This document shows, in pieces, positions 1 to 12,529 of a stretch of 64,000 nt of DNA. Numbering within the stretch: position 1 is the stretch's first letter; each line of letters begins with the position of its first letter. Under the pieces are notes generated by a model. That model saw only the letters and a program-made list of their open reading frames with translations, searched no databases and was not told where the DNA came from. The stretch covers positions 9,613-73,612 of the forward strand of contig JAAOMT010000521.1 of the NCBI GenBank assembly GCA_016748015.1. Reading direction: 5' to 3'. A program made the position numbers and the translations under genes. The stretch is from Geosiphon pyriformis (Eukaryota; Glomeromycota; Glomeromycetes; Archaeosporales; Geosiphonaceae).

Positions 1-1343
1 GATCATAAATATTTTTTAAGAAATGCCAAAAATTCATTATTTATTTATTTATTTTATTTAATAATTTATTTATAATTATTCAAAAATAATGTAAAATTTT
101 TTATTAATTTAAAACAATTAATTAACAAAGTTAAATATTTATTAATATATGTTAAAAATATTTAAGTAAAAGTAAAACATATTTATATGACTTAAAATAT
201 TATTTATAATAAAAATAAACCAAAATAAAAGTTAAAAAAACGTTTTTAATATATATATAATTATATAAATTCTTAAATATTTTAAAAAATTACATATTTT
301 TAAAAAATTTATATTAATATATTATTATTTTTTTATATTAATCAAAAAAAATCTTTTTTTTTATTTTTTTAATAAGTAAAATTTAAATATAACTTAATAT
401 AAAACATTAAATTAATTAATCTAAACTAAATATAAATTATGTATTTTTTATATATAATCAATTATTTGAACTAGTTAAAACAATATTATATATTTATTAT
501 AACATTAATAAAATTATTAATATTTGCAAAAAATAAGCACAACTTATATAATCCAAAACAAATACCAAAAAATTCAGCAACTTTTAACAATTAAATAATA
601 TTATTAGAAAATATTAGCAATAATTTAAGAAATATAGAAGACAAAAAATTATTACAAATTATGAAGTCATTTTTTTTATAATAACTTTATACTTAAATTA
701 AACCAATTAAATTTTATTATAATAAGATATTCTTAAACTATACACAAAATTCATAATTTTATTAAAAGCCAATTTAAAATTTTAAAATCTAAAAAAGCTT
801 TTATGTACCAATTTTTAAAAATACAACTTTTGTTTAAAATACTATAAAAAATATTATTAAAATTATATAATAATAGTAATTATATAATATACAAAAAAAA
901 CTAGTTAAGATTTAATATAAAATTTTATAAAGTTATATATAATTTTAGCAATTTTATATAAATACTAAGATTTGTTCTATAGAAAAAATAATAATCTGAA
1001 AATCAAACTTTTTTATAAAATAAACATAAAATATTAAAATACTTTTTATTATATAAATATTTATAAATAATAATAAATAAATAAGAATTATAAAATAAAA
1101 ACACAAATTAACTATAATTTTATTTATATATTTAATAATTATATAAAAATTTAAATATTAAACCAAAGAAAACTTGATCTAATTAATATTTTTTGACAAA
1201 GTTTTATTAATAATTACAATATTTAATCTAGCTTTTTATAGAAAACAACCAATAAACTTAAAAATATTGTGAATAAAATACTAAATTTTATCAAAAACAA
1301 TTATATTACTAATCAGAAATTTAAAATAACAAAAAAAACTTCT
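1..1343. other. AT-rich intergenic DNA, no gene recognised
   Basis: This stretch is almost entirely A and T with very few G or C and no long reading frame on either strand. I see no RNA gene, repeat array or conserved protein trace. It is probably very old, mutated repeat DNA, but nothing in it can be named. Confidence 0.6.
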
Positions 1344-1435
1344 TTTTTTCTTTCATTCCAAATTTCCAAAAAGAGTCAAAAAGTTTTTTTTGAAAAAAGT
1401 TTTTAACAATTCAGTACAATAAATCCAAACTATTT

Positions 1436-3271
1436 TTGCTTAATTATAAAACTACAATTGGCTATAGTATTGCTGTTATGAATAAGTTTGTTAAAAGCTC
1501 TGGTTCTGATATAAGTAGTAAGAATGTTGTATACAGAAAAAAGAGAAAGAGTGGTGTTTTAAAAGATAATACTATCAAAGAAGTAGTTTTAGCTAAGAAA
1601 AAAGTTGTTGGTTTTTGGGGCTCTAATACTAGTAATATAACTAAGTTGAATAGCATTGATATGAAAGAAGAATTTTTAATGAAAAAAACCAGTATAGATT
1701 ATGGTAAGAAAAATATGTTAATTGAAGGTGATTCTGATCAAACATTAAAGAAACCAAAAGTAATTACAAAAAAGATTTTGAGCTCTCTATTAAAAAAGAT
1801 AAATTTTTTAGCTGTTGATAATGATGATGTTTTTTCAGATATTTCTGTGGTCCTCTCTTCTTCTCTGAAAAATTTGGTTAATATTACTGTCAGGAAATTA
1901 TTTGCTCTGAATATTGGTCTAAACAAGATTGTTAGAAAGTCAATTCAGAAAAAGCTTATAGTAATGAAGAAATTATTTTCAAAAGTTAATGGTTTTGAAG
2001 GAGCCTTTATTTTTTCAAAATTTTCTGGGATCATCAAAGCAATATTTACTTCTGAACTAAGTTTGGTATGAACTTCTGAAAAGACTATAATTGTAAAGAT
2101 TGTGGTAAATACCAATTTCAAGAAAAATACTGGACACTCAGATCAGGCTGTGGTTTTAAAAAAAATCCCAATTGGTACTTTAACTGAGGCTGTATGTACT
2201 GCACTATCCGAGTTTGGTGTTATTAAGTTGATCAAGATACAATTGTTTGGTCTCTGGCAGAAAGCTGTTGTAGAATTTGATTAAATAGATCAAGCTGATT
2301 TGGTTACAGCTAAATGGTTTAAATTAATTGAGAAAGATACAATATAAGTTGCTAGATCAGATCTAAACAAAAAGTCTTAAAATGCAAGAGATTGACATAA
2401 AACATTGCTTTATACTCTGCTAATTGAAACTAATGCTTATGATTTATAAGATTATATCTCTTTTATGTGTGAGAAAACTTGCATTATTGACTATTATCCA
2501 GTTAGTTATGCTTGGGTCAAGTGTGTAACTGTTTGTTTTGATTCTGCTGAATCATTAAATATTGTTATAAAAACTACACCAGTTTTAAGGAGTGTTAATT
2601 TGTGTTGGTCTTGTTTGGTTTCTTCTAAGTATGCTAAGTATAGGTATTCAGGCCATATGTCTTTAGACTGTGCTTTTGGTAGAAAATTTTTTTTTGGTGT
2701 CTTTTATCATAAAGTGCTTTCTAAGAAGAATAAAAGCAGACTGGTATCTATTTATGCCAAATGGTTAGCATTTATTGCTTGTCTTGTTTTTTTTAGTGGT
2801 GTTTTTTGAGTAAAGATTGTTGATAGGTCTTCTTTTTTTCTTCTTCCTGCACATTATGATTCAGCTAATTCTGGTTCTTTTTTGAAGATAAAATCTCTTC
2901 TGTCTGCTGTAAATGAATTGGAATCATGTTTAATTAGCATTAAAAGCAGTTTTACCAGCCTCATGAAACAAATTAGTGAGTTGACTAAGAAACTAGAATT
3001 ACTCGTGCCAACAGTTTCTCAGCCTAGTCTTAGATATCAGCTGCTAGTGACCCTTTCATCACAGGATCAAATGAGTAATGTAGTGATGGGAAAAGATTCA
3101 AATAAGACTACTGGTAATAAAACTGTTACAGTTTTGGGCTTTTTTGCCTTTTTTAATATAGTATAATTAAAAAACATGTTGAAAGAGCTTGCTGTTTTAG
3201 TACCAAGTCTGTTTGCATATTTTAATGGTTTGGTTTTGGCTGATGGTACACTTCCTAAATCTCTTTCTTAA
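1436..3271 (+). pseudogene. LINE copy A ORF1 (nucleic-acid-binding protein), decayed
   Basis: Remnant of the LINE ORF1 protein, which in living elements binds the element's RNA. A 211-codon open piece (1436-2071) aligns from about its middle with copy B ORF1 (33260-33690). Later pieces match the first RRM-like region (2102-2340) and the second (2400-2600). The Cys-rich knuckle region near 2600-2680 is degraded. A C-terminal part at 2882-3166 keeps the spaced Leu/Ile pattern of a coiled coil. Several stop codons interrupt it, such as the TAA at about 2282 and the TGA ending at 2071. The N-terminal ~90 residues are lysine-rich and do not align with copies B or C, so this copy may come from a different subfamily or have a rearranged 5' end. 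Confidence 0.7.
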
Positions 3272-5836
3272 TAAATGGTTTGGTGTAGAAAATTGCTATG
3301 TGCAATATTAAAGGGATAAAAAATCTTACCAAATAGGTGGGTATTATTTATTGGCATAAGGATATGAACAATTTGGTTTCTGTTGTTACTAAAACTAAGC
3401 TAAAAGAGAAAATGCATCCATGGATTATAAACAAATTTGCTGGCATATGAGTATTTACATCTGGCTTGAATTCTGATCATTTGGGTTCTGGAGTTGCAAT
3501 TATCATGAATAATTCTTTGACAAAACATATGTATAAGATAGTAGATATTCCTAACAAACTTCTTTTCATTAAATTACTTTTCAAAAATAAACTTTTTGTG
3601 TCAATTTTGGGGCTGTATGCTAAGACGTTTTTGGCAGTTTGTTTCTTTCAGGCAAGTGATATTAACTCTATAATTGTGAAAGCTATAAATGAATTCTTTT
3701 TTGTTATCTTGAGTGGCAATTTTAATAAAGATGGTTTTTACAAGTGTGCTAGTTTCAAAAAATGCTTTGATTTAAGTTTAGTCAATTCTTTGAGTAAAAG
3801 CTTATTAGCAAAGGTATTGTTGTAAAACAATTTTCAGAATGTTTTAAGAACAATTGATTACATGTTTGTTTCTTCAAATTTGGTTAACATAATTGTATAT
3901 TATGGTGTTTTGGATGTTAACAAATATTTTGATATTAATCATTGAGCTGTTTTTGTGTTCATGGGTTTAGATAAATTGCTAAATATACAGTTGAACTCTC
4001 TTTATAAACAGACAAACAAGAATCATTGGAAATTTAACTTTAAGGATGTGGGTGATACTGAATAAGCTAAGTTTAAGGAAGTTTTGGTGGCTAATACTGC
4101 TATGTTTTCTAATGATTTCATGATGTTTAAGAGTTTCACAGACTTAAATGTAATGTGAAATATTATTCATAAACTAATGTGTCTATTAACTGGAAAAGTC
4201 TTTAAAAAAAAGTGGTTCAAAGACTATAATAGTGTTTTTATTAAGAAATTATTCAAGTTTTATAAGCTCAAACTTTTGGTTTCTAAAATTGTTAAAGCCT
4301 TTTAACTGGCTTTTTGTGATGAGTTTGATTTTTTGCTGGTTAAGTAAAAGAGTTTTGATGCTGTTAATATGGCTGTAGTAAAATTGCTTGTCAGTTTTGG
4401 GTTTTGTTTTGATAATATTAGATTAGCTTTAGCTAAGATCAGAAAATCTTATTGCTTTTTTAAACTGTTAGAATTCAAGTGCACCAAAAAATTTGGATCA
4501 AATTGGCTATTGATAAAAAAATAAAAAGTTTTGAATCTAATAAGGGTTATATCATCAGAAGTGTATTGGAGTAACTTTTTTGAAAAGTCATGTTAGACCA
4601 TCTTGTGGTGAACAAAAAGCTGGTTTTAGAGCCCAATTTGGTTAAATTCAAGGTTGATAAGATTATGGAATGCTGGATTCAAAAGTATGAGATAGTTCTT
4701 GTTATCTCTGATGATTGGTTTTATCAATACCAACCACTAGATTACATTTTCAATAATGCTTTTTCAAATGTGATAAGTTCAATTGGTTTTGACAAAATGT
4801 TTGGTGTTATCTTAGATCTGCCTAATAGAAAAGCTGCTTGCCTTCTGGTATTTTTAATAAGTTGTAAAAACATTGCAACAAGTCAGTTCTGGACATGCTA
4901 CTAATGCTTTTAAACTTTTGTTTAATGTGTGAATTAGTTCTCACCCCTTGAAAAGAGGCTTGAATTTCAATGATTTTAAAACCATATAAGTAGGAGAGTG
5001 TTTTTATGAATACTTATTCTATTGTCTTAATTGAAACAGCTCACAAGATTCTTTCTAAAACTCTTTTAAACAGGATTTCTTTAGCTTGCAAAGAGTTTGA
5101 TGTTCTTAGAAAGAGCAATTTTTCTGTTTTGAAAAATATGACAATGCAATTTCCTATTTTTGCTATTAATTCAGTGATTGAAAATAGCTTAGAGAAGAAT
5201 TGGAAATTGTGGCTTGTTTTGTAAAATATGTGTAAGGCTTATAATTTTATTGGATGGAAGTATTTTAAGAAGAGTTTGGTTCAGATTAAGATATATAACA
5301 AGTTTATTAGATTTTTTGTGGCATTCACAATAGTTATATTAACTGGATAATGACAGATTTTGGTTTGACTAATGAGTATCAAGTTCATAATGAGTTGGAT
5401 TAGAGAAAAGTTTTTTCACCTCTTTTCTGGCACATATTTTACAATTCACTTTTGTGTAAAATTAAAAGACAAAAAAATTTGTGTGGTTACAAGTTGAATT
5501 TTTATTTTATTTTAAAGACTGAATACATAGAATCTCAAAATAGGCTGACTTTATTTCTAACTGCTAGTGCCTTTGTTGATAGCACAATCTGGGTGGGTAG
5601 TAGTCAGGCTATTATGCAACATATTTTCAATATTGTCTGTAAATTTTTCAAAATCAATGACATTTTTATAAATAATAATAAGACTATAGTAATTTTTATT
5701 AACTGCAAAGTTGTAAATCCTTCTTTATTGGTTAGTAGTACACCTATTTTGATTGCTAAATAGGGGGAATCTCATCACTATCTGGGTATCTTTTTGTCTT
5801 TTAAAGACTTGTTAAAGCCTAGCTTGGCTAAGACAC
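3270..5836 (+). pseudogene. LINE copy A ORF2, first part: endonuclease and most of reverse transcriptase
   Basis: Decayed first half of the LINE polyprotein. 3290-3960 matches the AP-type endonuclease of copy B, including the GNFN-type stretch where copy B has GGDFNE. The linker follows, and 4590-5836 matches the reverse transcriptase. The LIETAHKILSKTL stretch near 5030 and the KAYNFIGW stretch near 5235 (copy B KAYDSVGW) can be followed. The catalytic FVDD box has become FVDS near 5573-5584. The many stop codons and some frameshifts make translation impossible. The sequence ends within codons corresponding to copy B ~43537, where LTR element 1 is inserted. Confidence 0.8.
5833..5836. repeat. 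Target-site duplication of LTR element 1, left copy (ACAC)
   Basis: The left flank reads ACAC and the right flank (13767-13770) reads GTGC. Both derive from one ancestral GCGC by G-to-A and C-to-T changes. The LINE reading frame around the site (an AAG GCG CAT type codon series in relatives) supports GCGC. This is inference from alignment, not an exact repeat. Confidence 0.55.
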
Positions 5837-6671
5837 TGTTACTCATAGAAAATAGGGATCATAGTAGTATATATTAACCAATCAAAAGTAAACATAGTAA
5901 AAGAGAGAATTCTAGGATTTCTCTCAAAGGAATTATAGAATTCCAGAAATTACAGAATTCTTATATGAGAAATTACAGGATTCCAGAATTTTAGGATTCT
6001 TCTTGAGAAATTGCAAAATTTTAAGAATTCCAGAATTTCTGGCAGAAAGAATAAAAGAATTAAGAAATCTTAAATATGTATATATAGTAGTAGTATTAGA
6101 AGCAAAAAAGTTAGACCTCTTAGTTTAGATTTTATTTAAACAATTTTTTAATTCACAAATATTAATAAATAATTATTTGCTATTTCAATCCACTCTCTAT
6201 TATTAACACTTCATGTTAATAGTGACTAATACTTAATCATATTGGAACAATAGCTCTTGATCATGGCTATTGACAGGATACTAACATTTATTGTCTTGGC
6301 TTATTTTTTTATTTTCTTTTATTTTATTTTTATTTTTTTTTGTTATTTTTTGTTGTTGATTAATTGATTAAAAATTAAGCACTAAGTTATTGATGTTACA
6401 AATAGCCTGGTAAAAAACCCAAATAGAAGAGTACAGAGTGAAAATTGGATAGCTTACCAGAAAGACATGACTGCCAGAATAAACTGGCCACCAAGCTAAA
6501 AAAAAAAATTGGGAGACTTATCACAAAAAAATTGTACATCATCTAATCTCTGTTCATTATACAAAAAACTCCAACTTAAAACCTTCAGATATTACCAATT
6601 TTATTGAGTGAATTAACACCAAGTTACAGATTTGTTATTTAATTTGAGACTCCAAATAATCATCTATAACA
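5837..6671 (+). repeat. 5' LTR of element 1
   Basis: Aligned with 12989-13766, both starting after a flank or polypurine tract with TGTTAC/TATTAC and ending in TAACA. The first ~230 bases hold degenerate repeats of about 35-45 bp rich in GAATTC-like words (5900-6050). A TATA box follows at 6077-6086. An AT-rich pyrimidine stretch at 6300-6350 precedes the 3' part. The two LTRs differ at many sites, so the insertion is old. Confidence 0.9.
6077..6086 (+). promoter_or_regulatory. Probable TATA box of the element 1 LTR
   Basis: A TGTATATATA-type stretch is followed by a conserved tract (AGTAGTAGTATTAGAAGC) that is also present downstream of a TATA-like stretch in the LTRs of element 2. Position in the first third of the LTR fits a U3 promoter. 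Not tested. Confidence 0.45.
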
Positions 6672-6672
6672 T

Positions 6673-8830
6673 TTGGTGCTCCTTGTAAAATATAATCCAA
6701 CAAAGAACCAATACCAACAGCAACCATTTGAAACAGTGGCAGAATCTGAAGAAACAGAGACAAACTACTTGGAATTTGCAAAATCCTTATTCCAACATTA
6801 TCACACCTATCTTAAATTAACAAATAGTAATTGGCCAACAGAATTAGCTTTCAATTATTACATTAACAAAAAAATTGCATACTACTTAGAAGGTCAAAAA
6901 GATCCAGAATCTGTTTTCAACAATTTCTTTAGTGAACTATTTCAAAGCACTATTCTCTTACAAAACTATTTATTTACATCTTTAATCACAAAAATAAACA
7001 AGAAAATTAAGAAATACACCAAGCAAAGATTTTCTATCACTTTTGTTGACAAAGAAAAAGGAAAATTACAAACACCAGCAAGAACTCCAAAGCAAATCCA
7101 ACTACCCACTTAAAAAAAACAAAGATTTAATTCACCTGCTAATCCATCATATCATCACATATCTGGAAGTATTATCAATATAATAGGCATGTCTACAACA
7201 AATATAACAATACTACTGAACAGAATTTTGTTCCAAAGTAAACAGAAGAAAGCAGAGTTATTAGGAACATATGGTAATTATTTTGAAAGATTTAAATTGC
7301 AATTTCCAATGCCATTAGAAATTCAATCACTGCCACCACCACCAAATTTTGGAGCTATCAGTCTTTGGAAATTAACTGACTTCAAAAAAAAAAATAGCAA
7401 TTAGGAAAATAATACTAAAAACCCAATCTCAAAAAACCCAAAAATTCAAAACCCAAGTGTTCTAACTCTACAAAATCAGAATAATTTGAATCCCAACATT
7501 ATTCCACAAAACTTATCTCCAGCAATCATGATCAATCCACTACCAATTATCACATCACTACCACAATTTCAGCAATAACCACTTTAACAACCACTTCAAC
7601 AGCCATCCCAACAACTGCTAATTGTACTAATGGCTTATACACCAATTGTCAAGCTAGAAAAATTCACTGACAAAGAAAATAATACACAAGTTTGGCTCAA
7701 TGACATAGTCAAAGCAATAACTACCAACAACTGGGATAATACTAGAGCAATGCAAACCATTCTGTACTTTCTACAAGATACTGCTGATTCTTGGTACCAA
7801 AATCTTGTAAACAAATCCCAAGATTTTGACATGTTTAAAGTCGCATTCCTGCAATATTTCAGTAATCATAACAGTATTAACTGCTTAGCAACTAATTTCA
7901 TTACTATCAAGCAAGGAGACATTAAAACAGTCACAACTTACTTGGGATGCTTCTACTGAAATCTGCATTAAATTCAGGCTATTAATGCAAACTACTTTAC
8001 AATATTCCAGATTTTGAATCAGTTTATTTGCAAGTTGTGCAGCAGCCTAATACAATGTATATGCTTATTATATCTAGTTACTCTTCAGGATGCCATTAAC
8101 CATGCTAGAGATTTAAAATCAGCTAAATTAGAAGCCAACCACACCCAAGCTGTCAATTTAGTAATAAATAGATTATCTGACTTGAATTCAAAACTGAAAC
8201 AATTAATAGAATCTATTAATCAGAAATTAGAGAGATACTTAGCTAACAATCAAGCCATTTATTAATCTCTACAACAATGCAATAATTAAGGGAATGCAAA
8301 TCATTTCCAACATTAGTTGTATCCATTATCATCTACCAATCCACAATAGCAAACTGAAATGTGGAATTGTCACTATTGTAATAAACAAGAACACTTACAA
8401 ATCAACTGTCACAACTGCTTAAATAATCAATAATTAGAAAATTAATATCAAAATCCCAATCACCAGTTTCAAATTCTGAAATATTAACCAAATTTAGAAT
8501 CATATTAACCAAATTACTTATCAATAATACAGCAGCCAATTTATCAACTACCTATTTATCAAACTTCAGCACCAGTTGTTTATTACTCACAGCCACAAAT
8601 AATTTATAAACCTCAGCAAATCCAAACACTGCCACAAATAACAGTGCCTACTGGAAATCATAGATTAACAACTATTCAGCAAAACTGGAGATTGGCAATG
8701 ATGATTTATCAACCAATTCCCAGTTTATCAACTCCATAATTAAGACCATGTCAACAAAATTTGGGAATGGAGTATGCCCAAAACCTGAATTCTCAGAACT
8801 ATTTAAGCCTTCTTGTAATCTCAGAAAATA
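6673..8830 (+). pseudogene. Element 1 gag, decayed
   Basis: Structural protein that would form the virus-like particle. 6673-7113 is an N-terminal module that also occurs in elements 2 and 3. The core gag domain begins at a conserved ATG at 7630 and matches element 3 (36111 onward) through the DVHTWL-like and DSWYQ stretches. A coiled helical region lies at 8090-8265. A perfect CCHC knuckle (C-x2-C-x4-H-x4-C) occurs at about 8369-8410. A Gln/Tyr/Pro-rich tail follows to about 8830. At least a dozen stop codons and probable frameshifts break it. No in-frame ATG precedes the N-terminal module. Confidence 0.75.
6674..6690 (+). other. Primer-binding site of element 1
   Basis: TGGTGCTCCTTGTAAAA begins two bases after the 5' LTR. 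A TGG start matches the complement of a tRNA CCA end, which normally primes minus-strand synthesis. I could not assign the tRNA. Confidence 0.55.
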
Positions 8831-8859
8831 CCCAAACCAATAATTAAGAAACTAACCAA

Positions 8860-9345
8860 ATGCTATATACCAATAACATTCTACCAGCAACTATTACTAA
8901 TGATGAATTTTTAGCAGCAATTTTTTTCTTCAAAATTGAGGAACCAACTGAAGTACTTTTTTTTAGTGGAGCTGTCCTTGATGTGAAACCTATTACCATA
9001 ATGTACACTAATACTAAAGTTAATAGTCAGTTCATCAAACTGATCCTTAATAGTAGATTAGCAGACAGCATCATTACATAACAACTTATAGACCAACTAG
9101 GTTGCCAAGTTGATTGTACTGTTAGCACCAGAATTATTACAGCTGATGGAGCAACCATAACTTCTATTGGCAAAATTGACAACTTTTTTTTTGAAATCAA
9201 CGGCATTATAGCTCCCATCAAAGTCTTGGTAATAGAAGCAACCCAATATTAAACATTAGTTGGCAATAACTGGTTGTCTAAAACCAACACAGTGTTTAAT
9301 TGAACCATACAGGAGCTTCAACTCAATCAAAATAGTTAGCACACA
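8860..9345 (+). pseudogene. Element 1 retropepsin, inactive
   Basis: Aspartic protease that would process the polyprotein. It matches element 3 residues around the active site, but the catalytic LDSG motif has become LNSR near 9045-9056 (Asp to Asn and Gly to Arg, both G-to-A changes). A stop follows the SIIT motif. The downstream conserved GNDWL stretch of gypsy proteases is readable as GNNWL near 9260-9275. It is inactive by both motif loss and stop codons. Confidence 0.75.
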
Positions 9346-9589
9346 TGTGTACCAGCCATGTGTGGCCACTTTTGAACAAACACTACACCAACACCACTCA
9401 TAGAATTAGAAGAAAAAGAAAACAAACCTACCTGAAAAGCCTATCAAGTCTTGTGAGCTGACACTAATTACAACAAACTGTCATTAGTACTCTTTTGAGA
9501 TAACAAAAAAAAAAGAAAAAAAAAACCCCCTGAAAAAATCACAGCCATAGAAGAAATAACCAGTAATTAGGAATAATCATACTCATACA

Positions 9590-10250
9590 AACCACTGAAA
9601 CAGCCACTATACATTCCTTTTAAATGCCAAGATTGCAGCAAGAAACTATTTTTCATGGAAGCATAGATAGCACTTGATAAAAACTACTGGACCAGAACAC
9701 ATTATTATTGTAAGTCATGTTATAGAAAATGCTATGACTATCCAAAAAGACAGAACAAGTGGAACAACAAACTATGTCTTGCTTGTAGTGAACAATTACT
9801 CAATAAGAGAATATGGAACAACATTCCTGGTCAAAGAGAAATGTGTAACAGTTTATGTCAATACATAATTCTTATAAGTAACTGAATCAGTTACAGCATA
9901 TCTATTACTGCCACATGACACTGAGTAATTTCTCACTTGAATGACTATTCACACAATAGAAATAAGATTTGGTAAATGACCAATGCCAAAGTAGAAGATG
10001 CTTTGTCCAGTAAGATCTTAAAGATAAAGAACAATCCTTCAAAACTAGTTGATATCATTCTTATTTCCAATCTAGATGCATTTTTAGATATAGAGACAGA
10101 TTTAGAGAAATTCTATAAGCATTACCAGAATTTGGCACCAACAAAAAAAGAGCAGGAACAGTACTTGAAAGAAATAAACACCCAACTATGTAATCATTTT
10201 TTGATCACATGTGACTTTTAATATTGTAATGAGTGTAATTTCATTTACAA
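9590..10250 (+). pseudogene. Element 1 Cys-rich module between protease and dUTPase, decayed
   Basis: Unnamed domain found at the same place in all three LTR elements. Cysteine pairs spaced C-x2-C can be followed (C-Q-D-C, C-K-S-C, C-L-A-C), then a conserved C-x3-C pair. It ends in a helical part that includes KEQEQYLKEIN at about 10155 and a last Cys group. The spacing suggests zinc binding. Function unknown. 9976-10221 is still open. Confidence 0.6.
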
Positions 10251-10415
10251 TCCACCACCACACATAATCTACACAATCCTCAAAAAAGAAGAACTAATCA
10301 GCAGCTGTACATTAAAATCAAAATTAATATTCAATCTCAATTCAAACTTCAACAATGATGATGACAAAAAAATAGTTCCAGCTCTGTTTAAAATGACAAT
10401 AAAAATAATGACAAT

Positions 10416-11338
10416 TTGGACTCTGATTTAAACACAAAACAATATATTGTGCTTCTTAATCTCACCAAGAAACAGAAACTTAAATGGTTTAGTAATAATT
10501 ATGAAGGTATCATGTCAGAACACATACACAATACTGATGTAGAGTTTGATCTAAAATATTTCAGAAAAGATGTTATTAAATTGGAATTACATGCACACAT
10601 CTGTATTGATCTCAAAGTAATACTAGAAATTCCAACAACAATAATAGTTCAACTAGTATTCAAGAGTAATTTAGCAAAAAGAGAAATCAATATCAGAGGA
10701 GGAATAATTGACATAGAAAATATAAAAAATATTATTACAATATTACAAAATAACTTAGAAAAGACATATATTATAGAGCCAAACAAAAACATAGCACAGG
10801 CAATATTTTTGCTTTTGATTAAAATAGCTTAATTAGTATTAATAAGAAACAGAAAAAAATTAGGAATTACAGCTAAAAAAATTAGTGAATTCGGATTTAT
10901 GGATAGAATAGATGTACCAGTTAATATGACAGAGGAAGAAATTGTTAACAAGAGAAAAATTATTTCCACCCATTAAATAATTTCCATTCTGCCATATAAT
11001 CAGTACATATTAGCCATAGAAAAAAGAGTAAAGAACCAAGCCAAAATCTTTGAAGTGGAAACTATCAATTGTCAATCAGAAAAGATTGGACTTATCAATC
11101 TTTACATACCAGCCAAAAGCCCAAAACATATCAAAATTTTCATCTACAACACAACAGAAAATGTCATTGAGATACCAAAAAGCACTACTATCGGATATTT
11201 AAGCACTGAAGTTGAAAAACAACACCAAATTCTATTCCAAATTTTCTACAACTGTGTGGATATGTGGATATTATATCACAAACAATATACAGATGAAAAA
11301 AATGTTATCTGCTCCAACCAAAACAATTGGAACAGATG
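10416..11338 (+). pseudogene. Element 1 dUTPase and following beta-rich domain, decayed
   Basis: 10416-10832 aligns with the element 3 dUTPase: motif 1 has become VEFDLKY, motif 2 reads KSNLAK, motif 3 GGIIDIEN (the Tyr is lost), and motif 4 NIAQAIF. The motif 5 P-loop near 10860-10910 is degraded. The following domain (about 10975-11338) keeps the INLYIPA and NTTENVIEIP stretches seen in elements 2 and 3. dUTPase would hydrolyse dUTP to dUMP. The lost motif residues and the stops rule out activity. Confidence 0.75.
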
Positions 11339-11339
11339 A

Positions 11340-12520
11340 ACTTGAGAAATCTAGACCCATTACAATATATGTAGCTTAAAATATTACTTGGCAACTTTAA
11401 CAACATCTTTGCCAGTAAAAATAAATTTGGCAAAACTAACATAATACAACATCAGATTAAGACTAGAGATATGATACTAATCAAACAGAAAGCATACTAA
11501 ATATCACCAGCAAGCCATAAAATCATCTGACAAGAGATCAATTAAATGTTAGACAATGAGTTAATTCAATCATCAATGAGTCTATGATTATTATCAGTGG
11601 TACTAGTCCATAAGAAAAATAGAAAAATCTGCTTTTGTGTAGATTACTGAAAACTTAATAGAGTAACAAAAAGAGACAACTATCTAACTTCAAAGATTCA
11701 AGAACTTTTCAATATTTTTGGAGGAAAAAAATGGTTTTTAACTTTGAACTTAGACAGTAGTTACTGGCAAGTAGCCATAAATCCAGCTGATAAAGAAAAA
11801 ACTGCATTTACAACTAGAAAAAAAAATTTTGAATTTGAAGTAATGCCATTTGGCTTAATGAATGCTTCAGCAACATTCCAATAGCTTATGAAAATTGTTT
11901 ATACTAGACTGTTATGAAAATTAGTAGTTGTATATTTGGATAATATCAATGTGTTTTTAAAGACATTTGATAATTATTTTCATTATTTACAGCAAGTATT
12001 TGAAAGATTAAGAAAAGCAAAGCTAAAGTTAAATGCCAACAAATATTTCTTTGAAAAAACAAAGTTGAAGTTTTTGGGACATGTTATGAGCAAAGATGGC
12101 ATTAAAACAGATTCAAACAAAATTAAAATAGTTAAGAACTTTCTAGTACTTATCAACTTGACTAAACTACAAACATTCTTGGGATTTGTGGGTTACTACC
12201 ACTATTTCATCAAAGACTTTTCTAAACTGGCTTAGCCATTATACCAGCTCTAAACAAAAAAAACCAAATATAAATAGACAAAAAACCAGCAAGAAACTTT
12301 TAATACATTAAGAAAAAAGCTTATTCAAGCTCTAGTACTAATCTATTCAAATCATAGCAAGCCATTCATAATTACAACCAATGTGTTGAGTCAAGCATTA
12401 AGAACTGTACTATTTCAGAAAAAACCAGATGAAAAAAAACATTCAGTAGTATATGCTAGTTGTAGCTTAAATCTAACTGAAAAGAACTATAAAACACTAT
12501 TAACAAGATAATAATGAAAG
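11340..12520 (+). pseudogene. Element 1 reverse transcriptase and RNase H, decayed
   Basis: Ty3/gypsy-type reverse transcriptase. The fingers/palm motifs run in order: a VHKKN/CVDY stretch near 11605-11650, LNLDSSYWQVAINP near 11745-11785 (catalytic Asp retained), MPFGLMNASATFQ near 11845 (followed by a stop where Q is expected), and YLDN at 11932-11943 where YLDD is expected. RNase H begins near 12290 with an ETFNTLRK-type linker and continues through the NHSKPFIITT stretch, where the first catalytic Asp is Asn or Thr. Its last recognisable part, SLNLTEKNYKTLL, ends at about 12505, next to the deletion. Confidence 0.85.
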
Positions 12521-12529
12521 TAAAAGCAG

